In this document: piece by piece, positions 1 to 8,164 of the stretch | How the letters are laid out: the number at the start of each line of letters is the position of its first letter | Numbering within the stretch: position 1 is the stretch's first letter | Assembly: GCF_017114865.1 (NCBI RefSeq) | Contig: NZ_JADEYH010000016.1 | Span: 62,001-126,000, forward strand | Direction: 5' to 3' | Source of the DNA: Streptomyces verrucosisporus | GTDB taxonomy: Bacteria > Actinomycetota > Actinomycetes > Streptomycetales > Streptomycetaceae | Length of the DNA: 64,000 nt | Notes under the pieces: generated by a model | What the model was told of the DNA's origin: nothing | Database searches by the model: none | The model's input: the letters and a program-made list of their open reading frames with translations, nothing else | Made by a program: the position numbers and the translations under genes

Positions 1-2736
1 CCCGACAGCCGACCGTTCTCCGAAACCTCCCCGCGGCCCGTCCGCACCGGCGGCCGGGACGAGGACGCCGCCCCGGCCGTCTCCCAGGGAGCCGCCGGCC
101 CGAAGGATCCGGCCGGCGCCGCGGACCCCGCCGGAGGGAAGGCCGCCGCAGGGAAGACCGCGGCGAAGAAGACCGCCGCCAAGCGGACGGCCGCCAAGAA
201 GACCGCGACCGAGAAGGTCGTGGCGAAGAAGGCGGTGGCCAAGAAGACCACCGCGAAGAAGACCGCCGCCAAGAAGGCGGTGACCGGGAAGGCCGCCGCC
301 GAGAAGGCCCCGGCGGGGAGGACCGCGGCCAGGTCCACCGGCAAGGCCCCCGCGAAGAAGGTCACGGCCGGGAAGGCGGCGGCCTCCGAGCCCGTGGCCC
401 TGCGCCAGGACGAGCCGCTGAAGGACCACGCCCCCAACTGGCCCGGCGCCCGCCCGCCCGCACCGCGCCGGAGCGACGACGCCCTCGGCCGGGACGGCGA
501 CGGAGCGGGCGTCGGTCGCGCCGCTTCGCTGGACCCGGGTGAGCGGCAGCGCCTGCTGCACGGCTCCCACCACGACCCGCACACGGTGCTCGGCGCACAC
601 CGGGTGCCCGGCGGAGTGCTGTTCCGCGCGCTGCGGCCCTACGCCCGCCGTGTCGCCGTCCTGGCCGAGGGCGTGCGGGCGGAGCTGCACGACGACGGGG
701 ACGGGCTGTTCTCCGGCGTGCTCCCGCTGGCCGCCGAACCCTCGATGCCCTCCTACCGGCTGCTGGTGCGCTACGGGGAGGAACCCGGTCAGGACGAGCT
801 GGAGGCCGAGGACCCGTACCGCTTCCTGCCCTCGCTCGGCGAACTGGACCTGCATCTGATCGGCGAGGGCCGCCACGAGGAGCTGTGGCGGGCGCTGGGC
901 GCGCGCCCCATGACCGTCGACGGGGTGGCCGGCACCCGCTTCACCGTCTGGGCCCCCAACGCCCTGGGGGTGCGGGTCGCCGGGGACTTCAACCACTGGG
1001 ACGGCACGGCCTGCCCCATGCGCTCACTGGGTGGCAGCGGCGTGTGGGAGCTGTTCCTGCCCGGGGTCGGCGCGGGCGCGCTGTACAAGTTCGACATCAC
1101 CCGCCCGGACGGCTCCCACACCCTGCGCGCCGACCCGATGGCCCGCCGCACCGAGGTCCCGCCGGCGACCGCCTCGATCGTGGAGGAGTCCGCGTACACC
1201 TGGCACGACGGGGAGTGGCTGGCCCGCCGCGCCGAACGCGCGCCCCATCAGGCTCCCCTGTCCGTCTACGAGGTGCACCTGCCCTCATGGCGCCCCGGGC
1301 TGACCTACCGCGAACTGGCCGAGCAGCTCCCGGCGTACGTGAAGGACCTGGGCTTCACCCATGTGGAGCTGATGCCCGTCGCCGAGCACCCCTTCGGCGG
1401 CTCCTGGGGCTACCAGGTCACCGGCTTCTACGCGCCCACCGCGCGCATGGGAACCCCCGACGACTTCCGCCATCTGGTCGACCGCCTCCACCAGGAGGGC
1501 ATCGGGGTGCTGATGGACTGGGTGCCCGCGCACTTCCCCAAGGACGAGTGGGCGCTGGCCCGGTTCGACGGCACCGCCCTGTACGAGCACTCGGACCCGG
1601 CCCGCGCCGAGCACCCGGACTGGGGGACGCTGGAGTTCAACTTCGGCCGCACCGAGGTGCGCAACTTCCTGGTCGCCAACGCGGTCTACTGGTGCGAGGA
1701 GTTCCACATCGACGGCCTGCGCGTGGACGCCGTCGCCTCGATGCTCTACCTGGACTACTCGCGCGAGTCCGGCCAGTGGACCCCCAACGTGTACGGCGGC
1801 CGGGAGAACCTGGACGCGGTGGCCTTCCTGCAGGAGATGAACGCCACCGTCTACCGCCGCTGCCCCGGCGTGATCACCGCCGCCGAGGAGTCCACCGCCT
1901 GGGACGGCGTCACCCGCGCCACCCACCACACCGGGCCGGGCGGCTTCGGCGGGCTGGGCTTCGGCTTCAAGTGGAACATGGGGTGGATGCACGACTCCCT
2001 GGAGTACATGGTCAGGGAGCCGGTCCACCGCAAGTACCACCACAACGAGATGACGTTCTCGATGGTGTACGCCTACTCGGAGAACTACATCCTGCCCATC
2101 TCCCACGACGAGGTGGTGCACGGCAAGCGGTCGCTGGTGTCGAAGATGCCGGGCGACTGGTGGCAGCAGCGGGCCGACCACCGGGCGTACCTGGGCTTCA
2201 TGTGGTCCCACCCGGGCAAGCAACTGCTTTTCATGGGGCAGGAGTTCGCCCAGGGTGCGGAGTGGTCGGAGGCGCACGGGCCGGACTGGTGGCTGCTGGA
2301 TCCGGCATACTCGGCCGCCGGTGACCACCAGGGGGTACGGGACCTGGTCCGCGACCTCAACCGCGTCTACACCGCCACGCCCGCCCTGTGGGAGCTGGAC
2401 ACCGATCCGGCCGGCTTCTCCTGGATCGAGGGGGGCGCGGCCGACGACAACGTCTTCGCGTTCCTGCGGTACGCCGCCGACGGCTCGCCGCTGATCGCCG
2501 TCTCCAACTTCTCCCCCGTGGTCCGGCACGACTACCCGGTCGGCGTTCCCGAGGGGATCCCCGCCTGGCGGGAGGTCCTCAACACCGACGCGGCGCGGTA
2601 CGGCGGGAGCGGCGTGGGCAACCCGGAGACGCTGAAGGCGGACGCGGCCCCGGCGCACGGCCGTCCGGCCGGCATCGCCCCGACGCTGCCGCCGCTGGCG
2701 ACGATCTGGCTCGTGCCCGCCCCTCCTCGCGGCTGA
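1..2736 (+). CDS. glgB: 1,4-alpha-glucan branching enzyme, 5' end outside window
   Basis: Makes alpha-1,6 branches in glycogen by cutting and transferring alpha-1,4 chains; cytoplasmic. The frame is open from base 1, so the true start lies upstream; a GTG at 220 is only an internal candidate. The central CBM48/E-set region contains FTVWAPNA and GDFNHWDG. The GH13 barrel follows with DGLRVDAVASML (nucleophile Asp), ITAAEES (acid Glu) and ISHDEVVHGKRSL (third carboxylate), then a C-terminal beta domain. The first ~110 visible residues are unusual: many AAKK, TAKK and AGKA units like a histone H1 or HU C-tail, followed by a second N-terminal E-set-like segment. At least 911 residues are visible, longer than typical GlgB (~730-780). 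In Streptomyces glgB usually follows glgE and pep2, which would lie upstream of this window. The enzyme assignment is very safe; the role of the tail is unknown. Confidence 0.96.
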   Translation, partial: PDSRPFSETSPRPVRTGGRDEDAAPAVSQGAAGPKDPAGAADPAGGKAAAGKTAAKKTAAKRTAAKKTATEKVVAKKAVAKKTTAKKTAAKKAVTGKAAAEKAPAGRTAARSTGKAPAKKVTAGKAAASEPVALRQDEPLKDHAPNWPGARPPAPRRSDDALGRDGDGAGVGRAASLDPGERQRLLHGSHHDPHTVLGAHRVPGGVLFRALRPYARRVAVLAEGVRAELHDDGDGLFSGVLPLAAEPSMPSYRLLVRYGEEPGQDELEAEDPYRFLPSLGELDLHLIGEGRHEELWRALGARPMTVDGVAGTRFTVWAPNALGVRVAGDFNHWDGTACPMRSLGGSGVWELFLPGVGAGALYKFDITRPDGSHTLRADPMARRTEVPPATASIVEESAYTWHDGEWLARRAERAPHQAPLSVYEVHLPSWRPGLTYRELAEQLPAYVKDLGFTHVELMPVAEHPFGGSWGYQVTGFYAPTARMGTPDDFRHLVDRLHQEGIGVLMDWVPAHFPKDEWALARFDGTALYEHSDPARAEHPDWGTLEFNFGRTEVRNFLVANAVYWCEEFHIDGLRVDAVASMLYLDYSRESGQWTPNVYGGRENLDAVAFLQEMNATVYRRCPGVITAAEESTAWDGVTRATHHTGPGGFGGLGFGFKWNMGWMHDSLEYMVREPVHRKYHHNEMTFSMVYAYSENYILPISHDEVVHGKRSLVSKMPGDWWQQRADHRAYLGFMWSHPGKQLLFMGQEFAQGAEWSEAHGPDWWLLDPAYSAAGDHQGVRDLVRDLNRVYTATPALWELDTDPAGFSWIEGGAADDNVFAFLRYAADGSPLIAVSNFSPVVRHDYPVGVPEGIPAWREVLNTDAARYGGSGVGNPETLKADAAPAHGRPAGIAPTLPPLATIWLVPAPPRG

Positions 2737-2850
2737 ACCTCCCCCGGACTCCGTCCGGGGGGCGTCCCCTGCCGCTCTCGCGGACCTGGCTGACCTCCGG
2801 TGTGGTGTCTCGATCGATGGCTGATGTCCGTAGCGGTTGACGGTTCGGCA

Positions 2851-2897
2851 TCCGCGGCGGCCCTGCCCGGCGGGGGACGGGGCAGGGCCGCCGCGGA
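2851..2897. terminator. Bidirectional terminator between glgB and dctA
   Basis: Perfect 18-bp stem (2851-2868 with 2880-2897) around an 11-base loop, placed between two convergent genes. There is no clear U-tract on either side, which is usual for Streptomyces hairpin terminators. Confidence 0.75.
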
Positions 2898-2939
2898 CGG
2901 CCCGGGGCGTTCACGGGGAGGCCGTACGCCCGCGGGCTT

Positions 2940-4379
2940 CTAGGTGGCGGGCCCGGTGGGGGCCGGGTCACGTGCGGTTTCGTCGCCGGCGGCCCGGTCG
3001 GGGGCGCCGGGGCCGGTGTCGTGGGAGTGGGCGTCGTCGAGGAGGGTCCGCTCGTCGAAGGGGAGGCGGCCGGCCAGCACCTCGCCGACCCGCTCCTTGT
3101 CGATCTCCCTGGTCCAGGTGCCGACCAGCACCGTGGCGACGGCGTTGCCGGCGAAGTTCGTCAGCGCACGGGCCTCGCTCATGAACCGGTCGATCCCGAC
3201 GATCAGGCCGACGCCGTCCACCAGCTCCGGGCGGTGGGACTGCAGGCCGCCGGCGAGGGTGGCCAGGCCCGCGCCGGTGACGCCGGCCGCGCCCTTCGAG
3301 GCGATGACCATGAAGACGAGCAGGGAGATCTGCTGCCCCACCGACAGCGGGTCGCCCATCGCCTCGGCCACGAACAGGGAGGCCATCGTCAGATAGATCG
3401 CGGTGCCGTCGAGGTTGAAGGAGTAGCCCGTGGGGACGGTGATGCCCACGACCGGCCGGCTCACCCCCAGGTGCCCCATCTTCGCGATCAGGCGCGGCAG
3501 TGCCGACTCCGACGAGGAGGTGGACAGGATCAGCAGGAACTCACGCCCCAGATACCTCAGCAGGGTGAGGATGTTGACCCCCGCCACCAGCTTCAGCAGC
3601 GCGCCCAGCACGACGAGGACGAACAGCAGGCAGGTGACGTAGAAGCCGATCATGATGACGGCCAGGGACGTCAGCGCGTCCACGCCGGTCTCGCCGACCA
3701 CCGCGGCGATGGCTCCGAAGGCTCCGGCCGGGGCCACCCACATGATCATGGCCAGCACCCGGAAGACCAGCCGCTGGATGTGGCCGATGCCGCGCAGCAC
3801 CGGCTCGCCGGACCGGCCCATCGCCTGGAGCGCGAAGCCCACCAGCAGGGCGACCAGCAGGGTCTGGAGCACCTCGCCCTCGGTGAAGGCGGAGACCAGC
3901 GTCGTCGGGATGACATCCAGCAGGAAGTCGACCGTGCCCTCGCCGGCGCCCCCGGCCTGGGCCGCGCCGGCGCCCCTGGCCTCCTCGGTCAGCCGGAGTC
4001 CGGATCCGGGGTCCAGCACATTGCCGACGACCAGACCGATGGCCAGGGCGACGGTGGACATCACCAGGAAGTAGCCGAGCGCGAGCCCTCCCACCGCGCC
4101 GACCTTGGCGGCCTTCCGCACGGAGCCGATGCCCAGCACGATGGTGCAGAAGATCACCGGCGAGATCATCATCTTGATGAGGTCGACGAACCCGGTGCCC
4201 AGCGGCTTGAGCTCCCTGGCCACCCCCGGGGCGGCGAAGCCGAGCACGACGCCCGCCAGGACGGCGGCGATCACGGCGATGTAGAGGTAGTGGGTGCGGT
4301 CCCGTCCCGCAGGCCGCGCGGCCTGCGCACGCTGCGCGTTCCGCTCGTTCTGCGCGGTCGGTTCGTTCTGCGGTGGCAC
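2940..4379 (-). CDS. dctA: C4-dicarboxylate/cation symporter (DAACS family)
   Basis: Sodium- or proton-coupled uptake of succinate, fumarate and malate across the cytoplasmic membrane. The 479-residue protein has 8 or so hydrophobic segments and the family signatures: a serine-rich re-entrant loop (STSSSESALPRL), GYSFNLDGTAIYLTMA, and a late FMSEARALTNFAGNA segment that carries the substrate- and cation-binding Arg and Asn. The N-terminal ~30 residues (polar, Q/A/R-rich) and the last ~45 (acidic, His/Asp/Pro-rich) are extensions. It is transcribed away from a decayed sensor-kinase fragment at 4564-4743. In bacteria, DctA-type transporters are often controlled by a neighbouring CitA/DctB-like kinase, so regulation here may have been lost. 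Glutamate transport (GltP) is a possible alternative, but the motif set favours dicarboxylates. Confidence 0.92.
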   Translation of the reverse strand: MPPQNEPTAQNERNAQRAQAARPAGRDRTHYLYIAVIAAVLAGVVLGFAAPGVARELKPLGTGFVDLIKMMISPVIFCTIVLGIGSVRKAAKVGAVGGLALGYFLVMSTVALAIGLVVGNVLDPGSGLRLTEEARGAGAAQAGGAGEGTVDFLLDVIPTTLVSAFTEGEVLQTLLVALLVGFALQAMGRSGEPVLRGIGHIQRLVFRVLAMIMWVAPAGAFGAIAAVVGETGVDALTSLAVIMIGFYVTCLLFVLVVLGALLKLVAGVNILTLLRYLGREFLLILSTSSSESALPRLIAKMGHLGVSRPVVGITVPTGYSFNLDGTAIYLTMASLFVAEAMGDPLSVGQQISLLVFMVIASKGAAGVTGAGLATLAGGLQSHRPELVDGVGLIVGIDRFMSEARALTNFAGNAVATVLVGTWTREIDKERVGEVLAGRLPFDERTLLDDAHSHDTGPGAPDRAAGDETARDPAPTGPAT

Positions 4380-4920
4380 GTCGGGCTCCTCCGTGTTGCG
4401 GCTCCGACTCGCGTGGAGTCCCGGCGACTATGCACCCGGCTGTGGGGCCGATCACGGTTGTGCGCACTGCGTGCGCGGAAAACCCGTCCGGACGGCGGGA
4501 TCCGGGCCGCTCCGGTTCTCCCGCGGGGACCGCCCGGCCGGGTGAACGGGCGGACCGGGGCCCGTGCGTCCGTTCCGCCCCCGCAGCCTGGCAGGCCGGC
4601 TCTTCGCGACGCAGGTCGTGGTGGTGGCCGCCGTGGTGGCCGGGCGGATGTGCGTCAGCCGGATCACCGCCCGCAACCTGGAGTACCCGGCCGGCGCCGG
4701 GCGGGCGGGACGGCCGGAGCCGCACTACCGCCGGTGCGGCTGACGTCCGGCCACGCCCGGTCCGAAGCGGCCACCGCCCGGCTCCGGCTCCGGTTTCGGC
4801 TCCGGCTCCGGTCTCGGCTGTTGAGTTCACGGCGAGCCCCGGGCAGGCTGGGCGGGTGCAACGGAAAGTAGCCGACCGATGACCGGAGGCGCCCCGGCAG
4901 GCGGGCGCCGAGGAGGCCCC
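4380..4920. other. Intergenic region with gene remnant and short tandem repeats
   Basis: This 541-base gap between dctA and the NusA-like gene holds the dctA promoter side, a sensor-kinase N-terminal remnant (4564-4743), and a run of CCGGCT/CGGTTT-type hexamers at about 4777-4819. No other coding stretch with GC3 bias was found. Confidence 0.6.
4564..4743 (+). pseudogene. Remnant of a sensor histidine kinase N-terminus
   Basis: A GTG-initiated frame of 59 codons reads VRPFRPRSLAGRLFATQ, then VVVVAAVVAG (a first transmembrane helix), then a short tail ending in a stop. Streptomyces CitA/DctB-like kinases characteristically begin this way, with a basic leader followed by LAGxLFAxQ and a hydrophobic helix. 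The sensor domain, second helix, PAS, H-box and ATPase domains are missing, and no response regulator follows. It is divergent from dctA, the normal position of a dicarboxylate-sensing two-component system. I infer decay of that system by internal deletion. A translated short peptide cannot be excluded. Confidence 0.5.
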
Positions 4921-6651
4921 ATGCGCCGTCTCACGGATTACGTGTTCGCTGTCCGCACGACCGATGCGCCCCCCGCTCCCCCCGGCCTCGAAACGGTGGA
5001 GATCGCCTGGGGGCCCGGCACGGACGGCGCCGAGGACCCGGCCGAGGCCGTGCTCGACGCCCTGAGGGACAGTGAACTGTCCTGGGAGGACACGAGATCG
5101 CGGACCGTCTTCCTCGCCCCGTCCGGCTCCTCGGGTCTCGTGCCCTACGCCGCGGTCCACGGGTTCTTCGCCCGCTGGATCGACGTCCACGTCGACGGAG
5201 TCCTCCTGGAACTCTCGGAGGTGAACACGCAGGGGGTGGGCCCCGGCGGCCCCGGGAAACCGGAGAAGGCCCTGGAATGGGCCCAACTCGGCGGACCCCG
5301 CTGCGAGGGCGTCCGCTGGGTCCCCTACGCCCCCGCGTCCGACGGGACACTCGCCCCGGCCGACGCGCGCACCGTCCGCTCCGCCTGGCGGCTGCGCATG
5401 GTGCCGCCGGACCGGGGCGCGGGCGCCTTCACCATGCTGGCCCGGACCGGGCGGCTACGGCGCAGGGGCGACAGATGGCGCCTCCCCTTCCTCTCCACCG
5501 GCACCGAACCCGTCCCCGTAGGCAAGGACGACCCGTTCCAGGGCATCGACCTGGAGGGCATCAGGATGAGGGCGGACGCGCACCGCACGGAGAGCATGCG
5601 GTCCGACAGGCCGGTGCCCGACATCGCCCGGACGGCCCCGGTCAGCCGGCTCGACCAGCGGATCGCGGAGGCGAACACCGTGCCCGTCCGGTCGCTTCTG
5701 CCCGGTCTGGGCTCCCGTTCCGACGGCGGCGGAAGGTGGTCCTGTCCCAGGGACACCGGGGACCACCCGGAGGACCTGCCGCTGAGGCTGCACGGGGGCA
5801 ACCTCGTACGGTGCCCGCGCTGCGACCCGAAGGAGAAGGTCGGACCGGTGCGGCTCACGGCCGAGGCGTTCGGTGTGACGCCGGACCAGGCGGCGGCGTA
5901 CATCCTGGACGGCGCCGCGGCCGACCCCCTCGTACCCGGTGCGGCCGTCGTCGCCCACGTCGTCGGTGACGGACCAGCGGGCTTCGAGTGCCGGATCCGC
6001 CAGCCGGGCACCGGCCGGGAGCACCGGGCGACACTGAGTGCCGTGGACTTACGCGAGATCCGGGACTTCCGGAAACGCCCCCTGCGTGCCGGCGACAGCG
6101 TCACCGCGCTGGTCCTCCCCGGCCGAAGGCCCCATGGTCCGGACGGCGCGGCACGGCTGTCGCCGACGGCCCCGGAGCTGGTGGAGCGGATACTGGCGGG
6201 CTACGTACCGGAGCTGGCGGCGGGACGGGCCCGGGTCATGAGGACCGTCCGGTGCGCCGGGGCCCGGACCAAGGTCATCGTGGCCGGCACCACCAGGGCC
6301 GACGCCAGGGGGGCGTTCATCGGCAAGGACAGGAAACGGATCCTCCGCGTGAGGGAGATGCTCAACCGCGGCCTGACGGAGGAGAAGATCGACATCATCG
6401 AGTACGCGGCCGACCCCGCGGCCTGCCTGGCCTTCGCGATGGCTCCGGCGAAGGTCGGCGTCCGCGACGTCTTCGTCGAGCGCGGCTGCGCCGTCGTCGT
6501 GGTCCCGCCCCATCAGATGGACAACGCCATCGGCGAGGGCGGCCTGAACGTCCAGCTCGCCGGCCGCCTGGCGGGGCTGTACACCAAGGTCGTCCGGAAG
6601 GGGGACGATCCACGCCCGGTCCTCGACCGGCTCATCGCCGAAAGGCACTGA
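4921..6651 (+). CDS. NusA-like protein with zinc-finger-like motif and novel N-terminus
   Basis: A 576-residue protein of unknown role. The start at 4921 is preferred because GAGGAGG lies just upstream; an ATG at 4879 would add 14 residues without a site. Residues 1-~240 match no family I know. Residues 275-301 hold Cys275, His282/His291 and a CPRC pair (298, 301), a possible zinc ribbon. Residues ~325-405 look like an S1/OB fold. Residues 414-~565 are clearly NusA-like KH1-KH2: SPTAPELVERI, a GKDR loop near 468, EKIDIIEYAADPAA and AIGEGGLNVQLAGRL near 537. The NusA N-terminal polymerase-binding domain is absent. It probably binds RNA, perhaps in transcription elongation or in association with another factor. 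It stands alone between a kinase remnant and pfkA. The fold of the C-terminus is fairly sure; the function is not. Confidence 0.75.
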   Translation: MRRLTDYVFAVRTTDAPPAPPGLETVEIAWGPGTDGAEDPAEAVLDALRDSELSWEDTRSRTVFLAPSGSSGLVPYAAVHGFFARWIDVHVDGVLLELSEVNTQGVGPGGPGKPEKALEWAQLGGPRCEGVRWVPYAPASDGTLAPADARTVRSAWRLRMVPPDRGAGAFTMLARTGRLRRRGDRWRLPFLSTGTEPVPVGKDDPFQGIDLEGIRMRADAHRTESMRSDRPVPDIARTAPVSRLDQRIAEANTVPVRSLLPGLGSRSDGGGRWSCPRDTGDHPEDLPLRLHGGNLVRCPRCDPKEKVGPVRLTAEAFGVTPDQAAAYILDGAAADPLVPGAAVVAHVVGDGPAGFECRIRQPGTGREHRATLSAVDLREIRDFRKRPLRAGDSVTALVLPGRRPHGPDGAARLSPTAPELVERILAGYVPELAAGRARVMRTVRCAGARTKVIVAGTTRADARGAFIGKDRKRILRVREMLNRGLTEEKIDIIEYAADPAACLAFAMAPAKVGVRDVFVERGCAVVVVPPHQMDNAIGEGGLNVQLAGRLAGLYTKVVRKGDDPRPVLDRLIAERH

Positions 6652-6689
6652 GAAAGGCGGGCGGGAGGGGCCGGTGCGAGAGCCGGCGG

Positions 6690-6734
6690 CGGTGCGGTCG
6701 TCCCGGCGGCGCGGGCACCGGGACGACCGCACCG
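6690..6734. terminator. Bidirectional terminator, NusA-like gene and pfkA
   Basis: Perfect 17-bp stem (6690-6706 with 6718-6734) and 11-base loop in the short gap between two convergent genes. Confidence 0.75.
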
Positions 6735-6740
6735 GACAGG

Positions 6741-7766
6741 TCAGAAGACGGCCTCGGTCTCGTCCATCCGGTCCTGCGGCACCGTCTTCAGCTCGGTGAC
6801 CGCGTCCGCCAGCGGCGCCATGACGATCTCGGTGCCGCGCAGGGCCGTCATCATGCCGAAGTCGCCGCGGTGCGCGGCCTCCACGGCGTGCCAGCCGAAG
6901 CGGGTGGCCAGTACGCGGTCGTACGCGGTGGGGGTGCCGCCACGCTGCACATGGCCGAGGATGACCGGGCGGGCCTCCTTGCCCAGGCGGTGCTCCAGCT
7001 CGATGGCGAGCCGGTTGCCGATGCCGGTGAAGCGCTCGTGCCCGTACTGGTCGATCTGCCCCTTCTCGTAGGGCATCGAGCCCTCGGCCGGACGGGCGCC
7101 CTCGGCGACGCAGACGACCGCGAACTTCTTGCCGCGCGCGAAGCGCTCCTCGATCATCTTGCACAGGCCGTCGATCTGGAAGGGCCGCTCGGGCACGCAG
7201 ATGCCGTGGGCGCCGCCGGCCATGCCGGCCTCCAGCGCGATCCAGCCCGCGTGGCGTCCCATGACCTCGACGACCATCACCCGCTGGTGGGACTCGGCCG
7301 TCGTCTTCAGCCGGTCGATGGCCTCGGTGGCCACGGTGACGGCCGTGTCGAAGCCGAAGGTGCGGTCGGTGGCGGAGATGTCGTTGTCGATCGTCTTGGG
7401 CACGCCCACCACCGGCAGCCCGGCGTCGGCGAGCATCCGGGCGGCCGTGAGGGTGCCCTCGCCGCCGATCGGGATGAGCGCGTCGAGGCCGAGCCGCTCC
7501 AGCAGCTCCTCGGAGTTCCGGCACGCCTCCCTCAGCCGGTCGCGCTCCAGCCTGGCCGAGCCCAGGATGGTGCCGCCCCTGGCGAGGATGCCGGAGACGG
7601 AGTCGATGTCGAGTTCGCGGTAACGGCCGTCGAGCAGCCCCTTGAAGCCGTCTTCGAAGCCGATGACTTCGTCGTTCCGGTCGACCACGGCGCGGTGCAC
7701 GACCGAACGGATCACGGCGTTCAGACCGGGGCAGTCGCCGCCTGCGGTGAGGACTCCGATGCGCAT
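6741..7766 (-). CDS. pfkA: 6-phosphofructokinase
   Basis: Phosphorylates fructose 6-phosphate to the 1,6-bisphosphate in glycolysis. The 341-residue protein starts MRIGVLTAGGDCPGLNAVIR at 7766 with GGAGAAG seven bases upstream; an in-frame ATG at 7823 is less likely. It contains IPIGGEGT, PKTIDND, and VMGRHAGWIALEAG. The glycine in GGEG, where pyrophosphate-dependent enzymes have Asp, points to ATP as donor. Actinobacterial PfkA forms a distinct group of about this size. It is divergent from pta-ackA across a ~400-base shared promoter region, which ties upper glycolysis to the acetate and pyruvate kinase genes next door. I believe this corresponds to pfkA2 of S. coelicolor. Confidence 0.96.
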   Translation of the reverse strand: MRIGVLTAGGDCPGLNAVIRSVVHRAVVDRNDEVIGFEDGFKGLLDGRYRELDIDSVSGILARGGTILGSARLERDRLREACRNSEELLERLGLDALIPIGGEGTLTAARMLADAGLPVVGVPKTIDNDISATDRTFGFDTAVTVATEAIDRLKTTAESHQRVMVVEVMGRHAGWIALEAGMAGGAHGICVPERPFQIDGLCKMIEERFARGKKFAVVCVAEGARPAEGSMPYEKGQIDQYGHERFTGIGNRLAIELEHRLGKEARPVILGHVQRGGTPTAYDRVLATRFGWHAVEAAHRGDFGMMTALRGTEIVMAPLADAVTELKTVPQDRMDETEAVF

Positions 7767-8164
7767 GGGATCGCTTCTCCTGCTCGCTGCTGGTTCGGGG
7801 GTGCGCCGCCGCGATTGTTTCACGCTCTGAACGCATTCCCGCCTTCCGTCTCACATACCGTTCGAGACACGACCGGCAGGCGGCATCGAGGGGCACGGCG
7901 GTAGGGTCGGGACCAGTCAGAGGAACAAGCGTCCGGACGGGCTCCTTCAGGGCTGTTCCGGCCGGTCCGTCCATCGGGCCGGACCGGCCGGTCCCCGCGG
8001 GCCTCCGCAGGTTTCCGTGGTCTTCGGCGGGGCTCCCGCCGGATCCCCGCGGCCCCCGCGGCCCTGCGGTCCCTCCGGCGCTTTTCCGCCGCGGCGTGCC
8101 CGGGTACCCGACGGGGAGGACAGGGCCCGAAGGGTCCAGGGCGCGACGAGCAGGGAGAGCACAC
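7767..8164. other. Divergent promoter region pfkA/pta
   Basis: Nearly 400 bases without a credible gene. On the plus strand a TAGGGT hexamer (7902-7907) could be a -10 element for pta. The pfkA side carries only its ribosome binding site in recognisable form. Frames here lack normal Streptomyces codon bias. Confidence 0.45.

Noticed and set aside
1285..2658. 457-codon open frame on the minus strand inside glgB
   Set aside because: Shadow of a high-G+C gene; composition is His/Val/Gly/Arg-rich without any domain.
3021..4871. 616-codon plus-strand frame antisense to dctA
   Set aside because: Gln/His/Asp/Gly composition of an antisense shadow; covers dctA, which has clear family motifs.
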